DNA from: Micropterus salmoides
Taxonomy: Eukaryota; Chordata; Actinopteri; Centrarchiformes; Centrarchidae
Direction of reading: 5' to 3'
Assembly (NCBI RefSeq): GCF_014851395.1
Contig: NW_024040040.1
Location: 11,098,711 to 11,162,710, forward strand
DNA: 64,000 bases
A program made the translations under genes and the position numbers. Below the pieces are notes generated by a model. That model was not told the origin of the DNA. It saw only the letters and a list, made by a program, of their open reading frames with translations, and made no database searches. Below are positions 12,194-24,060 of this stretch, in pieces. Each line of letters starts with the position of its first letter. Within the stretch, counting starts at the first letter, position 1.

Positions 12194-13545
12194 TTCGTTC
12201 TTTCATGATTTCGTTTACAACCAAATCAGGAAAAACACAAAAAAAAAACTAGTAGTTTTTAGGGGTTTTCTGTTGTAATACCAAAACGGAAAAACGGAAA
12301 ACCAAAAGCCAGACATCTGTTCTGTTTATCTGTTTTAAACCCATAACAGAAAACAAAGGAGCTGCATTTTGTTCTATCTTTGACCAGTGTTGTATCCCTA
12401 CAACCTGTTCTCACTCCCCGACTCCTCACATATGGCCTGCTCAAGGCTGACCTGATGCAGCTGGTTTACCTGAGCGATCAAAGAAAATACCTGAATATGT
12501 TTTTCAAGGGTTTTTACTCGAGGCTACGGGCAGGGTGAGAACTATGGGGGAGCCAGGGGGAGCTTTAACAAGACATGAGCTCCCCTGAAAACATTGATTT
12601 GTAACATTTTGGGGGGTTTCTAAAATATCGACAATATGCTATTTTTGCCATTCATTTCTATTATGTGTAGCCTATCATCATGGATCATGCGTAATCAGTA
12701 GTGTAAGGCTTCATCCAGCCAGAGGGATCACCGACCGTCCACAGCGCACCAGGTCGCCCCCGCGACCTCCTCTCTCTCACCCTGTACGCTCCAGCGCGTG
12801 ATCCCTCTCCGGCAGTAGAGCTACTATGGGTTGTGTTGCAAGTGAACTGGCTCACTGGATGGTCAGTGGTCGTTCCTTCTGGCAGGATGAAGTCTGACGC
12901 TCCTAATGCAACTTCTTTCTAAATTCATCCATCTCAGAAAATAAAGTTCAGGGTGAAACAGTGTAGCCTAGAGAGGCTGAACGAAAATTACCTGAACCTT
13001 TTAATCTGTGTATGATTCGTTTATATACAGCTTGCCGAATTAACTAATAACAGTTCATGTTTGCTGTGTACCATTGGATGTACAGAAAACTATCACTGAA
13101 TTAATTTGATACTAAAGAAATCTTAAAAACCAGAGGATTCTCAGGGAAAGTTTCCTGTTCCAGTAGTGAGTTACAAACTGAACGTTGAGCCAATATTATA
13201 TAGTTGCAGCCTCCGGTACTGCAGCTATATAATGTTAGTCTTTCTAACTACAAGCCCACTTATGTTGATATTCAAGCTCATCTTAATTACATTTAATCAG
13301 GCACTGCCATTGCCCAAGTGTATCGCAGGTTTATCAAGTGTAACACACAAATCTACACAAATCGGACTCATTAAATATCAGAATCAATATTTTTCCATTA
13401 TGGGTTTAAAAAAGAAAAACAAAACAGATGTCTGTTTTTTGGTTTTCCGTTTTTCCATTTTGTTTTTAAAACGGAAAAACCAAAAATCGACTTGGTTTTT
13501 TGGTTTTTCTGATTTGGATTTGAAACAAAATAATGATTTTGAACA
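12194..13545. mobile_element. Non-autonomous element with ~150-bp imperfect inverted ends
   Basis: The stretch at about 12194-12353 recurs in inverted form at 13388-13545. The best block is about 66 bp: left AACGGAAAAACGGAAAACC through CAGACATCTGTT to TTTTAAACCCATAA, with all three pieces present in reverse complement at 13395-13465. The ~1 kb between the arms has no ORF of note. The outer limits are blurred and no target duplication is clear. A foldback or MITE-like transposon is the simplest reading; the superfamily is unknown to me. Confidence 0.65.
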
Positions 13546-15842
13546 ATTTTATTTTCCGCATCTTATCTCCTTCAAAATTGGCAACAATTTCCTTGCAAAC
13601 CCACCTGTAGTGTCACTGACTGACAACCTCCACACTGGCTGTCTCAATTGAAGGACGTATAGTGGGTGAATTTCGGCCCCCTGGTGGATTATCTGTGCAT
13701 TGCATGTGTCTGATTGCATCAGTTTTTTGGGAGGAAGAAATATTATCACACTGATGATGTAGAGGTCTCTAAAACTCATGTATCATACATGATACACTTG
13801 GCGTTAATATGCTTCACTAAACCTCAGTCAGGAAATGACCCCCTCTAACTGAGCCAGAACTGTGATTAAAGAATAAAAGCATCATAATGCCACATTCAAA
13901 TTTGTCAAAACTCATTTCTAAAATTGCCCAGAGCACAAACGCCATATTAATCACATTCATTTGTTTTATTGTATTCTCTGATGTGATTGAATCATGTAAT
14001 CTAATATACACACCCTACTCCCTAGTATCTAGTATCAGGAGTTCAGACTCAAAATAGCAGTGTATAAAAACATAAGGGGCTGCGTTGGTGTATTGCTTCA
14101 AGTACAGATGAGATGATGAAATACAATCCAGAAATTTTGAGTAAGTGATCTGTAAGTTTAAATGCTTATCAGGGGCAAGATCACTGCAGTGTGGCTAGTA
14201 ACACTATGAGACAGGATTTTACACCTTTATTGTTGAATGTTATCACAGTGACATTATCCTCAGTGTCACCAGAGGTTAACAGCAGAATTATGATGTTCAC
14301 GTTAAGTAATGCAGAAGGAATGTAAACTTGAATACATGTTAGAGGTGTTGTCAAATGACATGACACTGTGCTGTGGCGAAAGTTGCAGTGTCAACCTTTT
14401 TGCAGATGATCCTGTGTTTTCCAGGTGACCTTTGCACTTGTCCAACATAGTGGTCTCATCAAAATGAACAAGGGTCTTTTTCTGCATTGCTAATATCGGT
14501 CTGAAAACAGCCTTATATCAGATTAGATCTAAACTTTGTTAGGAAAAGTTGAAACATAAAAAAGTCAGGCTTTAGTGTCTTCTATTTATTTTTTTTAAAC
14601 CTCCCTTAGTGCTGGTTTTCTGTGCATCTGTTGCCTCTAAAAGTCACTTGTGAATCATGGTCTCTGGGGCATTTGTTTTTCTCTGATTTTGTGCCCACAA
14701 AAATAATAGCTGCCATTATGAAATACAAGCACTTTGTTTTGTAAAACATAGGTTTATTTATTGTTGTTATGTGAAGCCACACACAGTTGTAGCACTGCTT
14801 TTTAAAATTGGCATGAGCACATTGAAAGTTGGGGTTGACTTTGGTCAAGCCAGGGACTGCAAGACCTATGAAGTATTCCTTGAACTGAGTTTAGGGAGTA
14901 AGGTAGGTTTATTTTCATGGGTTCTGCTAATTTCCTTTTCACCAGGCCTTTGAATGGTGTCTGTCTAAGAACAATCTGTACAGAATTTGACACTTTCTAT
15001 CCTTACACCCTTGATTCAGATGGGGGAAAACTTTTCCCTCATCTTCCCTCAAGCCCTTTAATACGAGAAAAATTTGAAGAAAACTCAGGAAAAGCAAGAG
15101 GAGGGATCCCTCTTCCAGAACAGACAGATATGCAATAGATACCATAGTACATAATAGAAATGGCAATAGAAGCAATTACAATACTGGTAAATGTAAGACA
15201 ATTAATTAACACAATTGTTAACACAATTACTGTTATTATTGTTAACACAATTGTGTTAATTGGATATTTTTTATTTTTATATGCCTGTTGCAATCTGAAA
15301 ACAGTAAAGAAAAAATACGTCCAGTATATATTTGTCTTGTAGCAGTCATTGTACATTTTCTATCCATTACATCATATACATACTGTCAATAAGTGACTAG
15401 ATGCCTGTATCTTCTCAGCACTGAAGTTGCTTTAGGTACAACTGAGGCTTCATCATTGCTTTTGCTGATTGAACTGTTGCCGTTCTTGATCACCTTACAC
15501 TATAAACATTAATCAAACCACATTACGTATTGGTCTCTAACCGAGTCCTTTCTGCCATTGACGATTTTGTTTGAGCATTCCTCTGCTTGGCTTGCTTTCA
15601 AATTATAGAAATATGCACATCATCCGACTGCACAAGTGTGTTATCATCAATGCTAACAGGAGAATAAAATGTGACAAATTGCATTGAGCAGAGCCACTTC
15701 TTGAATTTAGTGTGAGGTGACTCAGTTATGTTTAACAACTGTGTGGTAAAGGTAATGTGATTTTACATCTAATTCTACCTGCCTTTTATTTATTGTTATG
15801 AAGAAAATAATATTGATACAGTAATAATCAGCAGAGGTTAAT
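13546..15842. other. Unassigned intergenic stretch
   Basis: No gene recognised. It includes a small palindromic AT-rich cluster at 15195-15262. Confidence 0.4.
15195..15262. repeat. Palindromic AT-rich cluster
   Basis: Several copies of the self-complementary string TTGTTAACACAA or its half TTAACACAATT stand in both orientations, so single strands could form hairpins. No function can be assigned. Confidence 0.6.
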
Positions 15843-16160
15843 AATTGATAATAGTAAGAGAAACGTGGGAAAATCTTTGGTCATCAGTCCGAAACATATC
15901 CACTCAGGGCTTAACGTTTTTTGCAACTGGCCCCATCGGACAGTGGGTTTAAAACTTACTGGTCCCAAGACAATTTTTACTGTCCCTCCCTCCAAGTTAT
16001 TTATCAGTGTTACAACCAAACAAAAGACTGAAGTTATGGTATACTGTTAACATGTTTAATCACTTATTAAATACATCCTGGATATATAAAAAAAACCCAA
16101 CTAAAATGTAATCACAGTTAAAATTATAAAAATAAAAAGGTTAACAAAACAATTTACTTT
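15843..16160 (+). repeat. Composite repeat, copy A
   Basis: About 318 bp that recurs at 19577-19857 with few changes apart from a ~30-bp gap. At 15905 it contains CAGGGCTTAACG followed by GCAACTGGCCCCATCGG and ACTTACTGGTCCCAAG, resembling the end of a fish DNA transposon. About 62 bp before this end are also shared with copy B, so the repeat unit is longer than the apparent transposon end. Confidence 0.85.
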
Positions 16161-19100
16161 AGATTATTAAAAAAGGGTTCTTTTTGTTCTAATTTTGTCA
16201 CAAAGATAATAATGAAGAATATTCTTTTCTCACAGTTTGAGGGACACCAAAATACACTACTAGTCACACAGTCCTCTCATTTTTTTTATTGCAAGAGCTG
16301 AGTCGTGTGTGGGTTTTTTCTCTGTCTCTTTGTAAGTTGAACAGAAGGAACTGCTTTCTGCACTGGCAGCAGATTGTTTGCATGAGGTATGTGTGTGTGA
16401 GAGAGAGACAGAGAGAGAAAAGAACAAGTGCTACTGCCTGCAGGTGTGTGCCACGACCCTGCTAAATCAGAGCAGTCATCGTGTTCCACAACTTCACACT
16501 TTTCAAGAGGTTTTTGAATTTTTGGCATATTAAAAGGACTTCATAAGTCAAATGATATTCAGGGCTGTAGTCAAATTCACCTAAGTCCAACTCATTTTAA
16601 GTGCCAAATGCAGTTTAATTTAAGTCGAGCCTGGGTCCAGAGGTGAATGTGAACAAGTCAAGATAGTGTACTGTGTATACAACTTCTGCTTGTGCATTCC
16701 AAGCAAAGACAGTTCAGTGTTCATCAGTATACAACTTCACTTGTGTACTCTTGAAAGTTTTTGGCACTCGGGTAAAGGTAAATAAAGGTGCAGATGGTCT
16801 TTGACATTATTCAACATCCAGTCGTGGCCCAGAACAGGCAAGCTTGAATCAATACACAGCTCCAATTTGCCAGAAATATTGTCTTAAAGCTTGGTTTATG
16901 GACGGCAGTCTGTGTGAGGTAAGAAAATTGCACACAACCTGGACCTCAGTTTCCTCTCTTAAGTGGCATGTGTGGGTGGATGAAGTAAAAAGAAAACACT
17001 TGGTGGCAATTTGAATCATTCTTGGTGAATCTCGAGTGCTCTCACAGCTTGTTAGAAGAAAGGTTTCTATTTTGCTGTGTCTGAATTCGTGACACACTCT
17101 GCAGTGCATTTCTCACATACAGTAAAAATCTTTGCTGCTGGGCCCTATGCTTAAGGTTGTTATCCACCATCACACAGGCACCATGTGACGTTGCAACATG
17201 TGACCTGCTTACTTTCTGTCCTCCCCTTCATTGTGCTGACACTGCACTGATTCCTCCCCGCATTAGGTGTAGGAGGAGAGGGCAGCTGCTCGGGGTCTTG
17301 TTGACCAATGTGCTATGATCACTTTAGGCCAGCTGGCCATGTTTGCATTTGCATTCTTAATTTATAACCAGGAAAAGCAGCACTGCTATGGCCCCATTAC
17401 TTTGCATGAAATGTCTAAAAGTCTCAGATGGCACACAACGCAGCAGTGGCCTCCTTTACAGTTGTCATGATTGTAGCTATGAAGTTATATATGCAGACTA
17501 TCAGGAACTTTTATGGACCAAAGTGTCTTTGAGGAGAAAATTGGTTTCTATGACTACTTTCTAGTTTTGTTCCCTGACATAATACGCCTCTATGTCACTT
17601 TATATGTTGCTCTGTGTGTATAAGCTGCGGTACTTGTGAAATGTTTATTGTCCATTTTTATGTCCTCTAAAACATTTCTGTAGGATTTATTCAACCTTTG
17701 AGTTGCAGAGCATAAACAACCTAAAGCGCTGTATAGCACATGCAAGTCTTTGAAGCAAACAAACACCCTGTACCGCAAAATAAACACACACATGCTGCAT
17801 GTCAAATGGGTTCAACATCAACTTGGTTTGCCCATAAGTAAATGACTTAAATACAGTATATACTCATTTAGGCCTAACCAATTGAAAGGCGTAACATCAT
17901 CTGCTTTTCTTTATCATTAACATCAATTAAAAATAGAATCACCATGTAAAATTACTAAAATATGGAGTTTTATTTATTTATTTATTTTTATTTTATTTAT
18001 TTATTCATGAAGCTAGTGCTTCATGAATAAATAACTGAGACCAACAGGTTAGGAGTCTTGGCTTTAGCAACACTCTGTCCCATCATGTACCCTGTCATAA
18101 GAGAACAGCCATAACGGTTCATCCCAATTCCATTTAAATGCCTTTCATTAATACTGAATCACTTAAGACTTCTTGTTAGAGAGTGGTGGGATTGGCAATG
18201 AAGCAGAATGCAAATTCCTCCTATTTTCTTCTTCAAATGAATGTCATATTCCCTAATTTAACTTTGAATTTGCTTGCCCCATGAGATAAATGCCTTTTGT
18301 AGATGCCCTGCATTCTGATGGGAGTGAACAGATTTATTAGATTCTATTCAACCACCCCTCAAAGAAAAAGTCATCTCCCTCAAGTCTTATTACAGAAATA
18401 AGTAAACCAAAGACACGTCTTGCTAAGATGGACTTCTCAGAGAGAAAGATTATCAAACTCTGCTGCTATCTTATCTTTGTATCGGAAGGTGTTGGAATTT
18501 TAAAGGCGCTCTAGTGAATTTGCGGTGATTTTTTTTTTATTGTTTCCTCAGGGAAAAAGACAAAAAAAAGAAAGCAAGGGTATGGAGAGAAGGGCATCAT
18601 GATTAGACAATGAGAGAGAGAGATAGGACAGAGACAGGCCAACCTGTCAGCATCCATTCGGTATACAGATGCCACAATGGAGCAATTATAAATTAGCGAG
18701 CTCAGGTATTAATCCAACAGACAGCACTTTGGATTGGCCATTTGGCAGGAAACATTTTGGCCCAAATCAGAGGTTGTGTTGAAATAGCTGACGCTAGGGG
18801 AGAGGGCTATAAAGAGCAAGAGAAATAAAGCGAGAGTTCAAAAGAAGGGGAAGTGAGGGAGGAATGTGATTGTCCCAGGCCTCAGATCAGAGGGTGCATG
18901 TAAAAGCCTGACTGCTGGTATTTCCAGCTAATGAGACACTTAGCTGTTGGTGGTAGGTTTGGTTGAACCTGTATGCTCGTTATAGCCATGTAAACACATG
19001 AGAAATCCAATAACAACATAGCCTTGAAGCAGAGTTGTTGAAAACTTAGAGGTAAAACACTTAGGGTTTATGTCCATTAGTGCTAGTTTATTAGATTAGC

Positions 19101-19576
19101 TAAATAGAATTGTGTGCCTAAATCTAACCAAAACTTAACTATAGCTGTTTAAGATCAGAAAACTGTTTTGGTCATCCTGCTGATAGGGGTGTAAGATGAG
19201 TAAACACTTTGGATAATTTGTTTGAGTTTACAGAGTCCCTAAGTGCTGCTGGCATAGGCTTCCAATAGATAATGGCTAAACCAGCATAGCTACATTGGAC
19301 TTTGTGAAAAAAATAATAATAACAACAACAGTATTACAACAATAACAAAATAATTGACTAAGAGACAAAGAGACCAATTTAACCACGTACAGTGGCCTCA
19401 GTGGACCATGGGGAAAAGCAAGAACCATGTTGCATTTTTAGCAAAGAGTGCATTAAGATTCCCTTTCGAGGTATTGCAGGGCCTATGTGTGTTGGCATGG
19501 GTAAAGCCACATAGAGGGTTCCAACAGTATCACATACCTAAAACTAATGCAGCCATTTTGGGCTGTCTGAGACCAA
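16161..19576. other. Unassigned intergenic stretch
   Basis: Largely unique, complex sequence with no supported gene. The stretches 17220-17420 and 18600-18830 are free of visible repeats and could be conserved regulatory DNA, but nothing in the sequence alone proves it. Confidence 0.35.
17997..18034. repeat. Perfect hairpin: 17-bp arms, 4-base loop
   Basis: TTATTTATTCATGAAGC is followed by TAGT and then its exact reverse complement. It sits at the end of a TTTA-rich run. It could extrude as a cruciform; no gene is nearby. Confidence 0.95.
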
Positions 19577-19857
19577 AATTGATAATAGTGAGAGAAACGT
19601 GGGAAAATCTTTGGTCATCAGTCCGAAACATATCCACTCAGGCTTAACGTTTTTTGCAACTGGCCCCATCGGATAGTGGGTTTAAAACTTACTGGTCCCA
19701 AGACAATTTTTACTGTCCCTCTCTCCTTAAGTTATAGTATACTGTTAACATGTTTAATCACTTATTAAATACATCCTGGATATATAAAAAAAACAACAAA
19801 AATGTAATCACAGTTAAAATTATATAAATAAAAAGGTTAACAAAACAATTTACTTTT
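19577..19857 (+). repeat. Composite repeat, copy B
   Basis: Near-identical to 15843-16160, including the same junction between the ~62-bp leader and the CAGGCTTAACG end at 19639. It lacks about 30 bp found in copy A after the GTCCCTC stretch. Confidence 0.85.
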
Positions 19858-20546
19858 AAAACAAAACATACTAACAGATGCAAACATGACGCGCTCTCTC
19901 TCCTGCTGACAGCCATTTAATAAAAAATGTACACAGCAGTGGATACAAGTCTCCTCTATCCTGATTGACAGGTCGCCATTGTAGCGTCATGTCAATCACA
20001 ATGTAATCCCGCCCTACTGTATATGCTGCTTTCTGATCTATTTCCTCCTAAATAGGACAATAATTTACTAAATGAATATCATGTTGTGTTGAAGAAGACT
20101 TGAAACTAGCGACTGAGACCATAATTTAATTAAGAAAGTGTTTACTAAAGCAGATGAGAAGTAGCCTGATTTTACCATTATTTGTAATGGAACCGGACTT
20201 CTTTTTGCAACCAGCGGACCCGCCCTCTGCTGGCCGTTAGAGAGAATGCAGATTTAAGTTCCGTCTGCATGGTTTAACTTCCAGAGGTTGCCGCTTGATT
20301 GAGATTAGAGAAATAACATTTTGACAACCACTCGTCACGTCACTACAACTCTTGATTGGCCAATGGTGCGCTAGGATGCTGAGTTTTTAATGCGATTTTT
20401 TTTTGTTTTCGTTTTTTTAATATTAATGTTATATGTAATGCACTGGCTCGATTGGGCAAGTGAGTTGCTAGTTCAACAGTTTCGACGCCACTTTTTACTG
20501 GCCCCGGGCCATCAGGCCATCAGGCCACCGTTATTGTCGAGCCCTG
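19639..20546. mobile_element. TIR element with CAGGGCT ends, carrying a nested MITE
   Basis: The left end CAGGCTTAACG and the right end GTTATTGTCGAGCCCTG are imperfect inverted partners, and both are followed inward by a 'CTGGCCC'-type sequence. The interior contains the nested MITE at 19880-20297. No coding region. Flanking 8-mers do not match, so either the limits are wrong or the target duplication has decayed. Confidence 0.5.
19880..20297 (-). mobile_element. Truncated second copy of the 25316-26017 MITE
   Basis: On the minus strand the copy begins CAAGCGGCAACCTC at 20297, like CAAGCGGGAAGCTTCC at 25316. It then shares blocks such as TTGCAAAAAGAAGTCC and GTCTCAGTCGCTAGTTTCAA. The far end of the element is missing. 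It lies inside the CAGGGCT-ended element. Confidence 0.55.
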
Positions 20547-20699
20547 CCACCGATGGCCGATTTGTACAGTCTGACACAGATTGTTGCGCATTCTAGAGGG
20601 AGTTAAGACCGTCAGCTATGTGATTAGTCTACTTGGATTGCTTTCTTTTTCTCCAGTGTTTCTGGTGTTGGAAGATAGTCAAGACACCATGGAGAAAAT

Positions 20700-21295
20700 T
20701 AAAGAAAGGAGGTCTATGAAGATTCTCAGTCATCCAGGTCATAGTTAGTTGCGTTTGTGACAAACAAACGCATGGCTCAACACAGAAGGGCCAATTCCTC
20801 AGGTCAAGACTCTGCAGTCTACTTACATCTGAAGGACAGAGGACATTCGTTTGAGGACCACCAGGTGCACATTTTAGACAGAGAAGATGGATGGTTTGAA
20901 AGAGGTGTCAAGGAAGCCATCTACACCAGGGTTGAGAAGCCGTCATTGAACAGAGGAGGGGGTCTACGCCACCACTTATCCCCCACTTACAATGCTGTCC
21001 TTTCATCACTTCCCGGGAAACTCAACAAACGTAACCTATTGGCCTCAGGTGAAGATACCAACGATGGTCGTTCATTCTTGGCCAGTAGTCCTAACGACTG
21101 TAACGACTGTCGTTACAGCAACCGGGAACACTAACGAACCAGCGGTATCGATGACCCGGGCCAACGACTCCACTGAGGTTAAATAGCTGAGTTTCCCTGC
21201 CAGTCAGTCAGAACTGAAGAAGTCCTTTGGATGAGGGATGAAACGTCTTCCAGTATCTTCAACCAAGTCCAGTTGCCCTTGATTTTAACCTTCGT
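20700..21295 (+). mobile_element. Penelope-like retroelement, GIY-YIG C-terminus and 3' flank
   Basis: The open frame 20757-21134 reads KRMAQHRRANSSGQDSAVYL, then LKDRGHSFEDHQVHILDRED, WFERGVKEAIY and NRGGGLRHHLSPTYNAVLSS. This matches the GIY-YIG endonuclease end of Penelope-like proteins of fish; the GIY-YIG start itself is cut off upstream. The GxxF...ERG/KEA blocks are intact. After the stop comes a structured region (21216-21250) and GTCCAGTTGCCCTTGATTTT, typical of the end of such copies. The stretch GATTCTCAGTCATCCAGGTC at 20719 probably derives from the same family. 5'-truncated and inactive. Confidence 0.7.
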
Positions 21296-24060
21296 TGGTT
21301 AAAGAAAGGAGCTAATTTTTGACTTTGTAGCCGTGTACATGCTCCAACTGCCACTCTGTATGAATGTTAATAAGAGGATGTATCGTGATTACTTCACCTA
21401 TGTGCAGGCAGCAGCCCAGTAGTCACAGGGTTCAATCCTTCACTTAACTATAAATGAATCCCTTCTACCACAACTCACACTTCACTGGAGAAGCATAATT
21501 CCACCTTAAATGGCGCAGCATTGACTTTTTTTTTGAAAAATGTCCACTTTCATTTGCTGTCCCATATAGACCCTGAGCAAGTTCTGCCCTGGTCTTTGCA
21601 GTTCGTCATTGTTGCTCTCTGTAATCAAACCAGGGACCAGTATGTCACTAGTCAGACATATTTAATGCTGCTGAAATCCAGATAGTCTAACAGGTGGCAC
21701 TGTGCCCATGTTGTTGACAGGTTAATTATGGCAAATGTAGAAAATCGCTGAGTGAAGAGCGTGAGACATGTTGAGGTTAAGTGGATACATTACTGTACAT
21801 CTGCATTCTAGCACGAAATGTACCGAGCATCACAGACAGATGATATATAAAAGCTTACACAGCTGCCAATTAGGGAGATCCCTGATATGGATGTATGCTG
21901 CATGATTGGAGGCAAAGCAGTGTCGAAAAAACTTTGGATTTAAAAAAGTCACATTAATAACATACAATCAGGAATTTTGCTTCACCATTTATTCTCAGAA
22001 ATTTGTTGGCTGTCTTTTTAATAATAGCAGTCCCTGATTTGCTACTTTTATTTCAATCCAGCTTTAAAGTACGGTTAATAATACTGCCATAGTCGATAAC
22101 TTTAATTACTTCTCTGGCAGGGGTCCATTCAATCCATCAAATAAAAACCTGCCCGCTAGTGAAGCAGTTTACAACAAGAGTTTCATTTCATATATGTCCA
22201 GAGATTTAAATTGCAATATTGCAATGTAAAGATATAGCATCTAATGCAGTTTTGGTGCAATAAAAATCTCTAATCTCAAGCAGGTGCGGAAGGGGAACGG
22301 CCTAAAATTAAAGACGTTGCTGAGAAAAAAAATTATTTTTGAGTGCATGGAATCCCTCGCCAGATGGCCTTAACAGTTAACAATCCCTTCTCTTTTTTGT
22401 CAAAAACCTTTTTGAGCGTCACCTGTTCTCTAGTAGCTAATGACATCAAATAGCATACTATTCACTTCTGACCTTATTTTGCAAGACAGAATGACAGTTT
22501 ACCTGAGCACAGCTGTGCATCGCCATCAGGTATAAGCCATTTGGGCTTATCCAGGTTTCCAAGGATTTTCGTTCAGGGCACATTGCCCACATGAAAGGGA
22601 ATTTTGTCAGAGGGGCTCCATGAATTATGCAATGGCAGAGTGGATTTGCAGGTCTTGCTGAAATTAATATGATACCGAATAAAGAAACAAGATGGAGCTG
22701 GCGGTTTTATTCAGCAGAGAGGGAGCAAAAAAAATCTGATTTTGGATTGAGAGAGTAGGTTTTAAGGATATGATGCACAAAGGACACATATGTCACATTT
22801 GTGCACATTTCTTTACCTTCTTTACCATTCAATATATATCCAAGCCTATACATAATGCAGTATTTTTTACAGATAATGAATGCATACAACAAGGCTCATC
22901 ATCAAGATGCTCAAGTGTTATGCAGGAAAACAACCCCAAGGTAATGTTCACTGTTTTACTGAAGGATTGTTTGCCCACTCTTGTGATCCAGCTCACATGG
23001 TTGCAAATAGTTACATTATGAGCTGCAGAGCATCAACAGATCTAACATGTATAGGTCAATCTTTCTTTGACACTTACCATATGCTTTGGAGAATTCCTTT
23101 ATTTTGTATAGATCAACGTCAGGTTGATAGATGGCAGCATTCGAGAGTTTTGTTTGAGAAAGTAGCTGCTGACTCAGATTTAACAATGCTAAAAATAAGT
23201 GAAAAGAAGCATGCATTACCTGAAAAATAGTAGCTTGGTGTTTGTTGGATAATGGCCCATAAATCTATTTTTTCCTCTCCACCATTTTTGTTAATCCAAG
23301 AGGGCAGCTGTTGCCAAATCTCTGTCATAATCTATGTCCTTGTCTTCCTCGGGATACTGTTGACCCTACATTTTAAGCACTGCAGTGTTTTGTAACTAGA
23401 TTGACAGCCAGACAGGCACTCAGACAGACAGATGGACTGATAGGTGCGTGTCCACGGTGTCAGCACGCACTGAATATCCTCTGAAGGACCTGTCAGTGAT
23501 TATCTACATACTGTAGGTGTTAATATGTGCTGTAGTCTTATACTAGGGTGGCAAAGAGCTGTATGAATACTAATCCTAGTTATCTCAATTATCTGCTCTG
23601 TCAAAATGATTTGTGTGGAAAATGACACTACGCCAACCTGAGGTGATTTGATAATAAGTGTGGAATGGGAACCCACTGAGCAAATGCTTTGACAATTTAT
23701 CTAATTGACAGTCTATGACTCATTCTGTCTGGCACTTCATTTCAATTACCAAGTCCAAGTTCCGGGCAGTGTTGGGAAAAAGGCTAAAGGGGAAATTCAA
23801 GATTGTTCTCTGCTTTAATCCTATCTGACCATAAACAAATGCCCTGCTTGCTCTTTGCTCTGCTTACATCCTCTTGCTGATATTCATGTTTTTTCTGGTA
23901 GAAATTATGGACAGTGGCTCCTGGATACTTATAAATCACTGGGACTTTAATTTATGAAAGACACAGCAGGCTGTAACCTAACTTTTCAACACTTTAATTC
24001 CTTTTTCAGTACTACACTAGCGTGGCCTACCAAGGGCTCAAGCCTTTTGCCTGAACCACA
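21296..24060. other. Unassigned intergenic stretch
   Basis: No gene supported. The part 22340-22700 is complex and free of visible repeats, a possible regulatory stretch. The ORF at 22880-23230 (+, 116 aa) has no recognised domain. Confidence 0.35.

Noticed and set aside
13166..13651. 161-residue ORF
   Set aside because: Half of it lies in the A/T-rich inverted arm of the 12194-13545 element; the composition is low complexity and no domain is visible.
20757..21134. 125-residue ORF as a host GIY-YIG nuclease gene
   Set aside because: The motif order and the 3' flank match Penelope-like element ends; the GIY-YIG start is missing.
21421..21440. GGTTCAATCC as a tRNA or SINE box B
   Set aside because: No box A at the right distance and no cloverleaf could be drawn.
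22880..23230. 116-residue ORF as a hypothetical gene
   Set aside because: No recognisable domain, splice signals or codon bias; overlapping ORFs on the other strand are as long.
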